In this document: one piece after another, positions 42,221 through 51,384 of the stretch | How the letters are laid out: the number at the start of each line of letters is the position of its first letter | Position numbering within the stretch: position 1 is the first letter of the stretch | Made by a program: the position numbers and the translations under genes | Notes under the pieces: model-generated | What the model saw: only the letters and a program-made list of their open reading frames with translations | The model's database searches: none | What the model was told of the DNA's origin: nothing | Assembly (NCBI RefSeq): GCF_015461805.1 | Contig: NZ_JACVZE010000005.1 | Span: 310,001-374,000, forward strand | DNA: 64,000 nt | Direction: 5' to 3' | Source of the DNA: Pseudomonas pisciculturae | GTDB taxonomy: Bacteria; Pseudomonadota; Gammaproteobacteria; Pseudomonadales; Pseudomonadaceae

Positions 42221-43921
42221 ATGACGCACCCCTTCCTGGCCGCCCGGGATTTCCTGCTTGCCCACCGCACCGACTATGTCACCGCCGCACGGGACTTCCG
42301 CTGGCCGCAGTTGGATGTGTTCAACTGGGCGCTGGACTACTTCGATGTGATGGCCGAGGGCAACTCGGCCAATGCGCTGTGGATCGTCGAAGAAGACGGC
42401 AGTGAACAACGCTACAGCTTCCAGCAACTGGCCACGCGCTCCAACCAGGTGGCCAATCACTTGCGTTCGCTGGGCGTGGGTCGCGGTGACCGGGTGCTGT
42501 TGATGCTGGGCAACGACGTGGCGTTGTGGGACACCATGCTCGCCGCGTTCAAGCTTGGCGCCGTGGTCATTCCGGCCACGGCCCTGCTGAACCCGGATGA
42601 TTTGCGCGACCGTATCGAACGTGGGCAGGTGCGTCACCTGGTGGTCGGTGAAGCCCATGTCGGCAAATTTGCCGGGCTGGCCGAGGGTTGCAGCCGCATC
42701 TGTGTCGGCGCGGCGCCCGCTGGTTGGGTGGCCCATGACGCCGCCTTTGAGTATTCAGAGCAGTTCGAAGCCGAGGGCCAGACCCACGCCACCAACCCGA
42801 TGCTGTTGTATTTCACCTCCGGCACCACCTCCAAACCGAAGATGGTGCTGCACAGCCATCAAAGCTACCCGGTGGGCCACCTGTCGACCATGTACTGGAT
42901 CGGCCTGCAACCGGGCGACCTGCACCTGAATATCTCCTCCCCCGGCTGGGCCAAGCATGCCTGGAGTTGCCTGTTTGCACCGTGGAATGCCGGGGCGTGC
43001 ATCTTTATCCATAACGTCGCGCGGTTCAGCGCACCGGCGTTGCTCAACGCGTTGGAACGCTACGGCGTGACCAGCCTGTGCGCGCCGCCCACGGTGTGGC
43101 GCATGCTGATCCAGGAAGACCTGGCCAGCTATAAATCACGCTTGAACCTGCGTGAACTGGTGGGCGCCGGTGAGCCGCTGAACCCGGAAATCATCGAACA
43201 GATCCAGCACGCCTGGGGCTTGCCGCTGCGCGATGGCTTCGGTCAATCGGAAACCACCGCGCTGGTGGGCAATACGCCGGGCCAGTTGCTCAAGCCCGGT
43301 TCCATGGGCCGCCCGTTGCCGGGCTATCAAGTGGTGTTGCTCGACCCGGATGGCGTGCCCGGCACCGAAGGCGAAGTCGCCCTGCCCTTGGTCGCGCGCC
43401 CCCTCGGCCTGATGCTGTGCTACGAAGACAGCCCGGAAAAAACCGCCGAAGTGATGCGCGACGGTTATTACCGCACCGGCGATACCGCGCAGATCGACGC
43501 TGACGGCTACATCACCTTTGTCGGCCGTGCCGATGATGTGTTCAAGGCCTCCGACTACCGCATCAGCCCGTTCGAACTGGAGAGCGCGCTGATCGAGCAC
43601 CCGGCGGTGATGGAAGTGGCCGTGGTGCCCAGCCCCGACCCGCTGCGGCTGGCGGTGCCCAAGGCCTTCTTGATCCTGGCCCACGACGCCCCCGGCAGCC
43701 ATGAACTGGCGCGCCATATCCTCGCGTTTGCCCGCGACAACTTGGCACCGTACAAACGGGTGCGGCGCATCGAGTTTGTCAGCGAGCTGCCCAAGACCAT
43801 CTCCGGCAAGATTCGCCGCGTGGAGCTGCGGCAGATGGAGGTGGTGCGGCGCCAGAGTGAGACGCGGGGGGAACAGGAGTACTTCGAAGAAGATTTTGTA
43901 GTGACTACCCCCACGGTGTAA
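42221..43921 (+). CDS. AMP-dependent acyl-CoA synthetase
   Basis: A 566-aa adenylate-forming enzyme. The P-loop-like motif LLYFTSGTTSKPKMVLHSH, GFGQSETT and YYRTGDTAQIDADGYITFVGRADD, plus the C-terminal lysine motif KTISGKIRRVELR, are intact. The SPGWAKHAWSCLFAPW segment is typical of medium-chain/ACSM-like and acetate-type synthetases. It stands alone between the TonB receptor and a REPIN, so the acid it activates is unknown. The start follows AAGGACACCGACC. Confidence 0.92.
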   Translation: MTHPFLAARDFLLAHRTDYVTAARDFRWPQLDVFNWALDYFDVMAEGNSANALWIVEEDGSEQRYSFQQLATRSNQVANHLRSLGVGRGDRVLLMLGNDVALWDTMLAAFKLGAVVIPATALLNPDDLRDRIERGQVRHLVVGEAHVGKFAGLAEGCSRICVGAAPAGWVAHDAAFEYSEQFEAEGQTHATNPMLLYFTSGTTSKPKMVLHSHQSYPVGHLSTMYWIGLQPGDLHLNISSPGWAKHAWSCLFAPWNAGACIFIHNVARFSAPALLNALERYGVTSLCAPPTVWRMLIQEDLASYKSRLNLRELVGAGEPLNPEIIEQIQHAWGLPLRDGFGQSETTALVGNTPGQLLKPGSMGRPLPGYQVVLLDPDGVPGTEGEVALPLVARPLGLMLCYEDSPEKTAEVMRDGYYRTGDTAQIDADGYITFVGRADDVFKASDYRISPFELESALIEHPAVMEVAVVPSPDPLRLAVPKAFLILAHDAPGSHELARHILAFARDNLAPYKRVRRIEFVSELPKTISGKIRRVELRQMEVVRRQSETRGEQEYFEEDFVVTTPTV

Positions 43922-43937
43922 CCGCCTGACTCGGTTA

Positions 43938-44035
43938 AAAATGTGGGAGGGGGCTTGCTCCCGATAGCAGAGTGTCAGTCAACAGACTCATCGACTGATA
44001 CACCGCTATCGGGAGCAAGCCCCCTCCCACATTTT
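43938..44035. repeat. REPIN, GGAGGGGG type, perfect 31-nt arms
   Basis: Arms AAAATGTGGGAGGGGGCTTG… (43938-43968) and their exact inverse (44005-44035) enclose a GTCAGTC/GACTGAT-bearing spacer. It is the most intact REPIN in the window. Confidence 0.92.
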
Positions 44036-44213
44036 GGATTGAGGGGTGTCAGCAGCACTCTGAGCAGCTGACCTAATCCTCTTGAATACTTGCCTGATCC
44101 TGCGAACTTCTCGACCACTGGATACTTACCCCTTGCACAGTGGTCTAGAGTTCGACAATAAGCGGCCGCCGCATTCATAAAGGCCGCATCTACCGTCGAT
44201 CAGCAGGTGAGCC

Positions 44214-44669
44214 ATGGAACTAAGCATTAACCAACAGGCCTATCAGGTCGATGCAGACGCGGACACGCCCTTGTTGTGGGTGATCCGCGATGACCTGGGG
44301 CTGACCGGCACCAAGTACGGGTGCGGCCTGGCCCAGTGCGGCGCCTGTTCAGTGCTGGTGGATGGCAACGTCGTGCGCAGTTGCGTCACACCGGTGGCGG
44401 CAGTGGTCGGGCGCGAAATCACCACCATTGAAGCCATCGAGGCCGATGACGTGGGCAAACGCGTGGTCGCGGCCTGGGTAGAGAACCAGGTGGCGCAATG
44501 CGGCTACTGCCAATCCGGGCAGGTCATGGCCGCCACCGCGCTGCTCAAGCACACCCCCGTTCCCAACGATGCGCAGATCGAAGCGGCAATGATCAACCTG
44601 TGCCGCTGCGGCACCTATAACGCTATCCGCACCGCCATGCACGCGCTGGCCAAGCCGGAGCGTGCCTGA
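44214..44669 (+). CDS. Molybdenum hydroxylase small subunit, [2Fe-2S] (IorA/NicA-like)
   Basis: A 151-aa iron-sulfur subunit with two clusters. Plant-ferredoxin-type cysteines are at 37, 42, 45 and 57 (YGCGLAQCGACSV…RSC), and the second cluster at 96, 99, 130 and 132 (QCGYCQSGQ…LCRCG). It passes electrons from the molybdenum subunit encoded next (TGATG overlap) to the triple-haem cytochrome. Relatives act on isoquinoline, nicotinate or aldehydes. Confidence 0.93.
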   Translation: MELSINQQAYQVDADADTPLLWVIRDDLGLTGTKYGCGLAQCGACSVLVDGNVVRSCVTPVAAVVGREITTIEAIEADDVGKRVVAAWVENQVAQCGYCQSGQVMAATALLKHTPVPNDAQIEAAMINLCRCGTYNAIRTAMHALAKPERA

Positions 44670-46888
44670 TGAACACACCCAACGATCTATTCGATGCGCC
44701 GGTGAATCTGTCGCGCCGACGCTTTTTGGCCAGTACCGCCGTGGGCGCGCTGGTGATCGGTTTCGGGCTGCCGCTGGGTACGTCCAGGGTGCAGGCTGCC
44801 ACCGCCGCTGAACGCGGCACTCAAGTGCCGGCCTTCCTGGAGATTCGCCCGGACGGCAGCGTGCGTTTACTCAGCCCCTTTATGGAAGGTGGCCAGGGCA
44901 CCCACACCGCCATGGCGCAGATTGTCGGTGAAGAGTTGGACGCCGACCCCGCCACGTTTATCGTCGAGGCCGCCCCTCCCGGCGAAGCCTATGTGGTGAT
45001 GGAAAACGGCATGCGCATCACCGGCGGCAGCATGTCGGTGCGCATGAGCTACCCCGTGATGCGCCGCCTGGGCGCCCTGGCGCGCACCATGTTGCTGCAA
45101 GCCGGTGCCGAGCAGCTCGGCGTGCCGATGGCCGAGCTGACCACCCAGCCTGGCCGCGTGGTGCATGCCGCGTCCGGCCGCTCCTTGGGTTACGGTGAAT
45201 TGGCCAGTCGAGCCCTGGACATGCCAGTGCCCGACCCGGCCAGCATCACGTTGCGCGACCCGAGCCAGTTCCGCTGGATCGGCAAACCGGTGAAACGCCT
45301 GGACGCCTACGACAAATCCACCGGCAAGGCCATGTACAGCATCGACCAGAAAGTCGACGGCATGCTCCACGCCGCCGTGCAGCACGCGCCGCGTCTGGGC
45401 ATGACCGTGGGCAGCCTGCGCAATCAGGCGCAAGTGGAAGGCATGAAGGGCGTGCATTCGGTTCACCAGCTACCCGGTGCTGTGGCGGTGGTGGCCGAAC
45501 GTTGGTGGCACGCCAAACGCGCGGTGGAAGCGATTCAGGTCGACTGGCTGGAGCCCGGGGCCGACTCTCAAGTGCGAGCCATGCCGGCGGACTTTTCCAG
45601 CGATGGTTTCCGTGATTTTCTCGCCGCCCAACAAGGCCCGGCGCGTGACGACGAAAACGAAGGCGATGTGGCCGCCGCGCTGTCCGGCGCCAAGACCAAA
45701 GTTGAAGCGACCTACCACAACCAATACCTGCACCACGCCCAACTGGAGCCGCCATCGGCCCTGGCCCGCTTCAACCCTGACGGCACGCTGGACGTGTGGC
45801 TGCCCAACCAGGCGCCCGACATGTTCCGCGCCGATATCGCCAAGCGTACCGGCTTGGACATCGCGCAAATCAACCTGCATTCACCCTTGCTCGGCGGTTT
45901 TTTCGGCCGGCACTTCCTGTATGACTCGGCCAGCCCGTACCCGCAGGCCATCGCCTTGGCCAAGGCAGTAGGCCGCCCGATCAAGCTGATCTGGAGCCGT
46001 GAGGAAGAGTTCCTGCGTGACGTGCTGCGTCCGGTGGCGGTGGTCAAGTTCCGCGCCGCGCTGGATGACAAGGGCCTGCCGGTAGCCATCGAAGCGGTGA
46101 GCGCCACCGAAGGCCCCACCGAAGCCATCGCTGGCAAACAGGGCGATAAACTCGACCCCACGGCCCTTGAAGGGTTGTCGGGCAAGGCCTATGCGATCCC
46201 CAACAAACGTATCGCGCAGATCTACGTCAAAGGCCCGGCCATGCTCGGCTACTGGCGTTCGGTGGGTAACTCGCTGAATGACTTCTTCTATGAGGCGTTT
46301 CTGGATGAGTTGGCCGACAAAGGCGGTCACGACCCCTACGAATTACGCTTGCACCTGCTGCGCGACAACCCTCGCCTGACCACGCTGCTGCAGGCCGTGG
46401 GCGAACTGTCCGGCGGCTGGAAACGCGGCCCCTACACCGCCGAAGACGGCACCCGCCGTGCACGCGGCGTGGCTATGGCGTCACCGTTCGGCTCTCATGC
46501 GGCAGTGATCGCCGAAGTGTCGATTGAAAGTGGCCAGGTGAAAGTGCACCAAATCTGGGAAGCCATCGACCCGGGCAGCATCGTCAACCCGGCGATTGTC
46601 GAGGCGCAGGTCAATGGCGCCGTGGCCCTGGGCTTGTCCCAGGCGTTGCTGGAAGAAGCGGTGTACGTCGACGGCAAGCCACGGGCGCGCAACTACGACC
46701 TATACCCGATTCTGCCGCCGTCGCGCATGGCGCAGGTGCATGTGCGGATCGTCGAAAGTGGCGAAAAGATGGGCGGCATCGGCGAACCACCGTTGCCCGC
46801 CGTGGCGCCGGCCGTAGCCAATGCGGTAGCGCAATTGACCGGCCAGCGTATCCGCAGCCTGCCCTTGAGCCGACACACCTTCAGCTAA
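44669..46888 (+). CDS. Molybdopterin-binding large subunit (IorB-like), Tat-exported
   Basis: A 739-aa xanthine-dehydrogenase-family catalytic subunit using molybdopterin cytosine dinucleotide. A twin-arginine signal (LSRRRFLASTAVGALVIG, residues about 11-45) indicates periplasmic location. Catalytic Glu lies in the C-terminal GGIGEPPLP motif, and GGFFGRHF matches the cofactor-contact segment. Substrate is not determined; aldehydes and N-heterocycles are both known for the family. No xdhC-type insertion chaperone is adjacent. Confidence 0.92.
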   Translation: MNTPNDLFDAPVNLSRRRFLASTAVGALVIGFGLPLGTSRVQAATAAERGTQVPAFLEIRPDGSVRLLSPFMEGGQGTHTAMAQIVGEELDADPATFIVEAAPPGEAYVVMENGMRITGGSMSVRMSYPVMRRLGALARTMLLQAGAEQLGVPMAELTTQPGRVVHAASGRSLGYGELASRALDMPVPDPASITLRDPSQFRWIGKPVKRLDAYDKSTGKAMYSIDQKVDGMLHAAVQHAPRLGMTVGSLRNQAQVEGMKGVHSVHQLPGAVAVVAERWWHAKRAVEAIQVDWLEPGADSQVRAMPADFSSDGFRDFLAAQQGPARDDENEGDVAAALSGAKTKVEATYHNQYLHHAQLEPPSALARFNPDGTLDVWLPNQAPDMFRADIAKRTGLDIAQINLHSPLLGGFFGRHFLYDSASPYPQAIALAKAVGRPIKLIWSREEEFLRDVLRPVAVVKFRAALDDKGLPVAIEAVSATEGPTEAIAGKQGDKLDPTALEGLSGKAYAIPNKRIAQIYVKGPAMLGYWRSVGNSLNDFFYEAFLDELADKGGHDPYELRLHLLRDNPRLTTLLQAVGELSGGWKRGPYTAEDGTRRARGVAMASPFGSHAAVIAEVSIESGQVKVHQIWEAIDPGSIVNPAIVEAQVNGAVALGLSQALLEEAVYVDGKPRARNYDLYPILPPSRMAQVHVRIVESGEKMGGIGEPPLPAVAPAVANAVAQLTGQRIRSLPLSRHTFS

Positions 46889-46904
46889 CCGAGCGAGACC
46901 GCCC

Positions 46905-48236
46905 ATGAACAACCGTCGATTCGCAAGAACCGCAGGCTGGCTGGCGCTGCCCTGCCTGGTCGCCGCAGGTGTGCTAGCTTGGTACGTTACTCGCCAACCC
47001 GCCTCACCGCTTGAACAAACCCCTACTGTGGACGCCGCCTTGGTCAGCCGTGGCGAATACGTAGCGCGTTTGAGCGACTGCGTGGCCTGCCACAGCCTGC
47101 CGGGCAAGACACCATTTGCTGGCGGCCTGGAAATGGCCACGCCGCTGGGGGCGATTCACGCCACCAACATCACCCCGGATCGCGAACACGGCATCGGCGC
47201 CTATAGCCTGGCCGACTTCGACCGCGCCGTGCGTCACGGCGTCGCGCCCGGTGGCCGCAGGCTTTACCCGGCCATGCCCTACCCTTCGTATGTGAAGCTC
47301 AGTGACGATGATGTGCGTGCGCTGTACGCGTTCTTTATGAAAGGCGTGCAACCGGCCAGCGAGCCGAATATCCCCAGCGACATTCCCTGGCCATTGAACC
47401 TGCGCTGGCCGATTGCACTGTGGAATGGCGTGTTCGCCCCCAGTGAGCCTTACGCCGCCAAGCCCGATCAGGATGCACTGTGGAACCGTGGCGCGTATAT
47501 CGTCCAAGGCCCCGGCCATTGCGGCAGTTGCCACACGCCGCGCGGCCTGGCGTTCAACGAGAAAGCGCTGGATGAATCCGGCAAACCCTTCCTCGCCGGC
47601 GCGCTGCTCGACGGCTGGTATGCACCGAGCCTGCGCCAAGACCCCAACACCGGGCTGGGCCGCTGGACCGAGCCGCAGATCGTGCAGTTCCTCAAGACCG
47701 GCCGTAACCAACATGCAGTGGTCTATGGCTCGATGACAGAGGCGTTCAACAACTCCACCCAGTTCATGCAAGACGACGACCTGGCAGCCATCGCCCGCTA
47801 CCTCAAGTCACTGCCGGGCGATCCGCAACGTGACGGCACGCCTTGGCAGTACCAAACGGCGTCCACCGACAGCGGCCCGGGTGCGCACACCTATGCGACT
47901 CGCTGCGCGTCCTGCCATGGCCTGGACGGCAAGGGCCAGCCCGAGTGGATGCCGCCGTTAGCCGGCGCAACCTCGGCACTAGCCAAGGAAAGCGCCTCCG
48001 CGATCAATATCACCCTCAACGGCTCACAACGCGTGGTGGTCGCCGGAGTGCCGGATGCCTATCGCATGCCGGCGTTTCGTGAGCAGCTGTCTGACCAGGA
48101 AATCGCCCAGGTGCTGAGTTATATGCGAAGCACCTGGGGGAACACAGGGGGCACGGTGGATGCAAAAGCGGTAGGCAAACTGCGCGGGCATACGGACCCG
48201 GCGAGCAGCAGCCCGATTATTTTGCATATGCGCTAG
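46905..48236 (+). CDS. Triple-haem cytochrome c, electron acceptor of the Mo dehydrogenase
   Basis: A 443-aa membrane-anchored cytochrome with three CxxCH motifs: CVACH (residues 59-63), CGSCH (near 205) and CASCH (near 330). An N-terminal hydrophobic segment (about 11-28) acts as anchor or signal. It is homologous to the cytochrome subunit of membrane alcohol/aldehyde dehydrogenases and to the cytochrome part of NicB. It follows the Mo subunit after 16 nt, giving a complete periplasmic dehydrogenase feeding the respiratory chain. Confidence 0.93.
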   Translation: MNNRRFARTAGWLALPCLVAAGVLAWYVTRQPASPLEQTPTVDAALVSRGEYVARLSDCVACHSLPGKTPFAGGLEMATPLGAIHATNITPDREHGIGAYSLADFDRAVRHGVAPGGRRLYPAMPYPSYVKLSDDDVRALYAFFMKGVQPASEPNIPSDIPWPLNLRWPIALWNGVFAPSEPYAAKPDQDALWNRGAYIVQGPGHCGSCHTPRGLAFNEKALDESGKPFLAGALLDGWYAPSLRQDPNTGLGRWTEPQIVQFLKTGRNQHAVVYGSMTEAFNNSTQFMQDDDLAAIARYLKSLPGDPQRDGTPWQYQTASTDSGPGAHTYATRCASCHGLDGKGQPEWMPPLAGATSALAKESASAINITLNGSQRVVVAGVPDAYRMPAFREQLSDQEIAQVLSYMRSTWGNTGGTVDAKAVGKLRGHTDPASSSPIILHMR

Positions 48237-48293
48237 CTGACTGAACTCGGTCAAATCTGCGTGGCCTGCCCAAAACTGCTTTTGTGGTGAGCG

Positions 48294-48406
48294 GGCTTGC
48301 CCCGCGCTGGGTGGCGAAGCCGCCCTAAACCCAGGCACCACGGTGTTTCAGTGAGTCCTAAGTGGATGGATTTGTGGCGGCTTCGCCACCCAGTGCGGGG
48401 CAAGCC
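48294..48406. repeat. Long inverted repeat, GGCTTGCCCCGC type
   Basis: Two 31-nt arms (48294-48324 and 48376-48406) are near-perfect inverses and begin GGCTTGCCCCGCGCTGGGTG; they differ from the other REPINs by an inner GTGGCGAAGCC palindrome. It probably represents another REP family. Confidence 0.8.
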
Positions 48407-48649
48407 TGCACAGTGTCGAGATGCGTGGTTTTTTGGCGCCGCTGTTTGGTCGTGTTATAGGTTCAAAAATTCAGATGCATCTGCGCCAAGCCATGGAGAA
48501 GCTTTCGCGACTTGCGCAAAGGCAATCGCAGCAGCAGATAATTAGAGAGGTTGAATGATGCATTCAGTTTGAATAATCGTCATCCGACAGCGTGGGTTGT
48601 GTGTTTTGGTGTGGATTGCCCGACCCACAACTCAAGCGTAATCCGAACC

Positions 48650-48745
48650 AAATGTGGGAGCGGGCCTGCTCGCGAAGGCGGTGTATCAGTCAATAGATCA
48701 GTCGACTGAAACTACGCTTTCGCGAGCAAGCCCGCTCCCACATTT
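48650..48745. repeat. REPIN, GGAGCGGG type
   Basis: Inverted arms AAATGTGGGAGCGGGCCTGC and GCAAGCCCGCTCCCACATTT, one mismatch apart, around a GTCAGTC…GACTGA spacer. Located downstream of the minus-strand TonB receptor gene. Confidence 0.88.
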
Positions 48746-48771
48746 GAACCTATTCCAATCTAGGATCGGGT

Positions 48772-50829
48772 TTACATGTCGTACCGCACCGCCATGCCAA
48801 ACGTACGCGGTGCACCGGCATCGATGATTTCATCGTCCCGGTTGTTGGTGACGTATTGCTTGTCGAAGGCATTCTTCACAAAGCCCGACACCGCGACGTT
48901 CCTGGTGACCTTGTACTCGCTGCTGAAGTTGGCCAGCACGTAGTTGTCGCTGCGCCGCTCGCCGGTCACCTTGCCCGCTGTGTTGAACTCATACGCAGAC
49001 GGTGCCGAGCTCTGGTACGTGACGTCGGTGTTGAGGGTCAGGCGGTCGTTGACACGATAAATAGCCCCCACCGATGCCTTGTACTTGGGCGCATACAGGA
49101 ACGCCTCGCCGCTGCGGTCCTGGCCTCTGTCGGTGATGAAGTCCTTGTACTGGCTATCGGTGATCGCGCCACCGGCGGTCAGGGTCAACTGCTCGCTGAG
49201 GTCTTTCTCGACGAACACTTCCAGGCCCTTGATGTCACTGCGGCCAGCGTTGTACACGTTTATGATATTGCTGTTGGCCTCGCGCACGCTGACCTGCTGG
49301 TCTTTCCAGTCGGTGTAGTACAGGTTGGCGCGGGTGCGCAGGGTGTCGTCGAAGAATGAACCGCGATACGAAAGCTCGTAGTTGGTGGTGTATTCCGGGT
49401 CATACGCCTCGTGGCCGCTGCCGGAACGCACGTTGACACCGCCTCCGCGATAGCCCTTCTGCACCATGAAGCCCAAGTACTGGCCTGCGGCGAGTTCGTA
49501 ATTGATGCCCAATTTGGGTAACAGGGCCGCGAACGACTTGCTGACTTTGGCTGGGCGGGACAGTTCGTCCTGCTTGATGTCAGTGTCGTTGGTCTCGTGG
49601 TCATAACGCAGGCCGGTGATCAACGTCCAGCGCGGTGCGAAGGTCCAGTCGACTTCACCAAACAGCGCCTTGTTTTCGATGGTCGTGTCGCCCCTGACGG
49701 TCCTGGCCAGCACGTTATCGAACAGCAACTGATCGTGAAAATTGTTGGTGTTGTGGCCGTAGTAGGCGCCGACAAAACTCTTCACGGTGTCCGAGCTGTA
49801 GTTCAGGCGCAGCTCCTGGCTGAACAGGTTGCCATCCTGGCGGCGGCGGATCACTTCGTTGTCGACGGCGTTCTGGTCGAAGTCCAGGCGGTTGTTGTAG
49901 TCCGAGGCGGTGTTGGCGGTGAGGCTGGTCAGCGACCATTGGTCGTCGAGGCGGTAATCGACCTTGGCGCTGACGGTGTCCTGGATCAGGTTGTCGTAGG
50001 CCTGGGTGTCGGACGAAATCTTGTAGTAACGCACCTTGTCCTTCGTGCGCATCACCGAGTTATCGCCCTGGCGATGCTCGTTGTGGGCATAAGTGAGCAA
50101 CACATCGAGGTCATCGGTGGGCACGATCAGCAATTTGCCACGGGCATTGCTGGTGCGGTGGGGGTTGGCATCTTTGCCCAGGGCGATGTTGTCGATGTAT
50201 CCGTCACCGTCCTGGTAATCCAGGGCGATGCGCCCGGCAATCTTGTCATCGACGATGGACCCGCCACCGGCCACGGCCGCGCCCTTTTCACCGTAGTTGC
50301 CCACGTTGGTCTGCGCCGAGAACGTCGGCTGGAAGGTCGGGTTGCGAGTCTGGATCACCACGGCGCCCGCCAGGGAGTTGCGCCCCTGGGTGGTGGATTG
50401 CGGGCCGAGGAATACTTCGACCTGCTCCACATCCCACAATGTCGTCGGCGAGAGGGTCAGTGTGCGGTTGGGCTGCACGGCGCCGTCGACATACACCGAC
50501 ACCGCGCCATTGAGGGTGGCCGGGCCCTGGTCGTCAAAACCGGACACCGGCACCCCGCGAATGCCCCAGTTTTCGTTACCAGCCTGGCTGTACACACCCG
50601 GTGTGCGTGCGAAGACATCCACCAGGCTGTGGTCGGCCTTGTCGCGTAGCTGCTGCTCGGTGACCACCACCACGCTGGACTGGGTTTGCTCAAGGGTACG
50701 GTTGATTTTTTCACCGCTGACCGTGATCGGCGCAATTTCCACAGCCTGCGACTCGTCGGCCCAGGCGCTGCCCGCCATGCACGCCACTGAACCGACCGCC
50801 AACGCGATTGTATGTTTTTTGAAATTCAC
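48772..50829 (-). CDS. TonB-dependent receptor
   Basis: A 685-aa outer-membrane receptor without an STN domain, so a transporter rather than a signal transducer. Signal peptide MNFKKHTIALAVGSVACMAGSAWA, TonB-box-like ITVSGEKIN, plug to about residue 165 (VDVFARTPGVYSQAG…VEVFLGPQSTTQGRNSLAGAVVI), and barrel ending GMAVRYDM. The QSTTQGRNSLAGAV motif is shared with receptors for ferri-siderophores and for other compounds. A weak Fur-box-like sequence lies at 50935-50953. It is divergent from the amide operon. Confidence 0.92.
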   Translation of the reverse strand: MNFKKHTIALAVGSVACMAGSAWADESQAVEIAPITVSGEKINRTLEQTQSSVVVVTEQQLRDKADHSLVDVFARTPGVYSQAGNENWGIRGVPVSGFDDQGPATLNGAVSVYVDGAVQPNRTLTLSPTTLWDVEQVEVFLGPQSTTQGRNSLAGAVVIQTRNPTFQPTFSAQTNVGNYGEKGAAVAGGGSIVDDKIAGRIALDYQDGDGYIDNIALGKDANPHRTSNARGKLLIVPTDDLDVLLTYAHNEHRQGDNSVMRTKDKVRYYKISSDTQAYDNLIQDTVSAKVDYRLDDQWSLTSLTANTASDYNNRLDFDQNAVDNEVIRRRQDGNLFSQELRLNYSSDTVKSFVGAYYGHNTNNFHDQLLFDNVLARTVRGDTTIENKALFGEVDWTFAPRWTLITGLRYDHETNDTDIKQDELSRPAKVSKSFAALLPKLGINYELAAGQYLGFMVQKGYRGGGVNVRSGSGHEAYDPEYTTNYELSYRGSFFDDTLRTRANLYYTDWKDQQVSVREANSNIINVYNAGRSDIKGLEVFVEKDLSEQLTLTAGGAITDSQYKDFITDRGQDRSGEAFLYAPKYKASVGAIYRVNDRLTLNTDVTYQSSAPSAYEFNTAGKVTGERRSDNYVLANFSSEYKVTRNVAVSGFVKNAFDKQYVTNNRDDEIIDAGAPRTFGMAVRYDM

Positions 50830-50934
50830 GCCCTGCTCCCCTGCCCCGGATAATTATTGTTGTTGCGGCGGGCCAAATGCGGCCAAACGCCAGCGGGGCG
50901 GAGTCTAAGGGATAACAAATACGAATGGAACACT

Positions 50935-50953
50935 ATTGATAACAGATCTCATT
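50935..50953 (-). promoter_or_regulatory. Weak Fur-box-like sequence upstream of the TonB receptor
   Basis: On the minus strand AATGAGATCTGTTATCAAT agrees with about 15 of 19 positions of a canonical AATGAGAATCATTATCAAT form. The match is suggestive only. Confidence 0.3.
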
Positions 50954-51198
50954 TGAGAGCTTTTAACGCAATGTAATGTTTTGCATACATCTAGCTGATG
51001 CTACCACCTGAATAAATGCGCACCCCAAACGTGCGTCATTTCTACCCAGGTGACGGTTTTTGGGGCACAGCAACAGCGCCAACACACCAGAACCCCCTTA
51101 AAAATCATAAACATAGCGTTTATGGCCTGAAGCTTGCTTTTGAAACAGCGCCGCGCCTTGCGGTACTCGTTTCCCCCATCCCCTTGCGATGGGCGACC

Positions 51199-51218
51199 CA
51201 GCCTCAACGATGCGGCTG
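51199..51218 (+). ncRNA. ANTAR-target hairpin P1 in the amide operon leader
   Basis: CAGCC (51199-51203) pairs with GGCTG (51214-51218), then one T-C mismatch and a C-G closing pair hold the six-base loop AACGAT (51206-51211). The loop has A at position 1 and G at position 4, the signature recognised by ANTAR antiterminators such as AmiR. Confidence 0.6.
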
Positions 51219-51241
51219 ATGTCTCCAAGCGAAACGACTCA

Positions 51242-51272
51242 CACATTCAGCCGACAGCGTCGTCGGTATGTG
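51242..51272 (+). ncRNA. ANTAR-target hairpin P2 in the amide operon leader
   Basis: CCGAC (51251-51255) and GTCGG (51262-51266) form a perfect stem with the six-base loop AGCGTC, again A1 and G4. CACAT/ATGTG (51242-51246 and 51268-51272) can extend it through an internal loop. Two such hairpins in a row are the known ANTAR recognition element. Confidence 0.65.
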
Positions 51273-51306
51273 AAATCAGGCCCTCCTTCCCCCGCCTGCA
51301 TTTCTT
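51273..51306 (+). terminator. Possible leader terminator following P2
   Basis: AAATCAGGC (51273-51281) can pair with GCCTG-C-ATTT (51294-51303), with a C-rich loop and a short TTTCTT tail. Its position immediately after P2 fits a terminator controlled by AmiR binding, but the T run is short. Confidence 0.4.
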
Positions 51307-51384
51307 CCCAGACCTTTCCTCTTCCAGCGCATCTGCCTTCAGGCAGCGGTGGACGTTTGGGCCTGGGTTCCAGGAGTCTTCCGA

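Larger units (their letters stand above)
48237..48771. other. Intergenic region of 535 nt between convergent genes
   Basis: I see no gene here. It contains a long inverted repeat (48294-48406) and a REPIN (48650-48745). The 243 bases between them have no clear structure. Confidence 0.7.
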
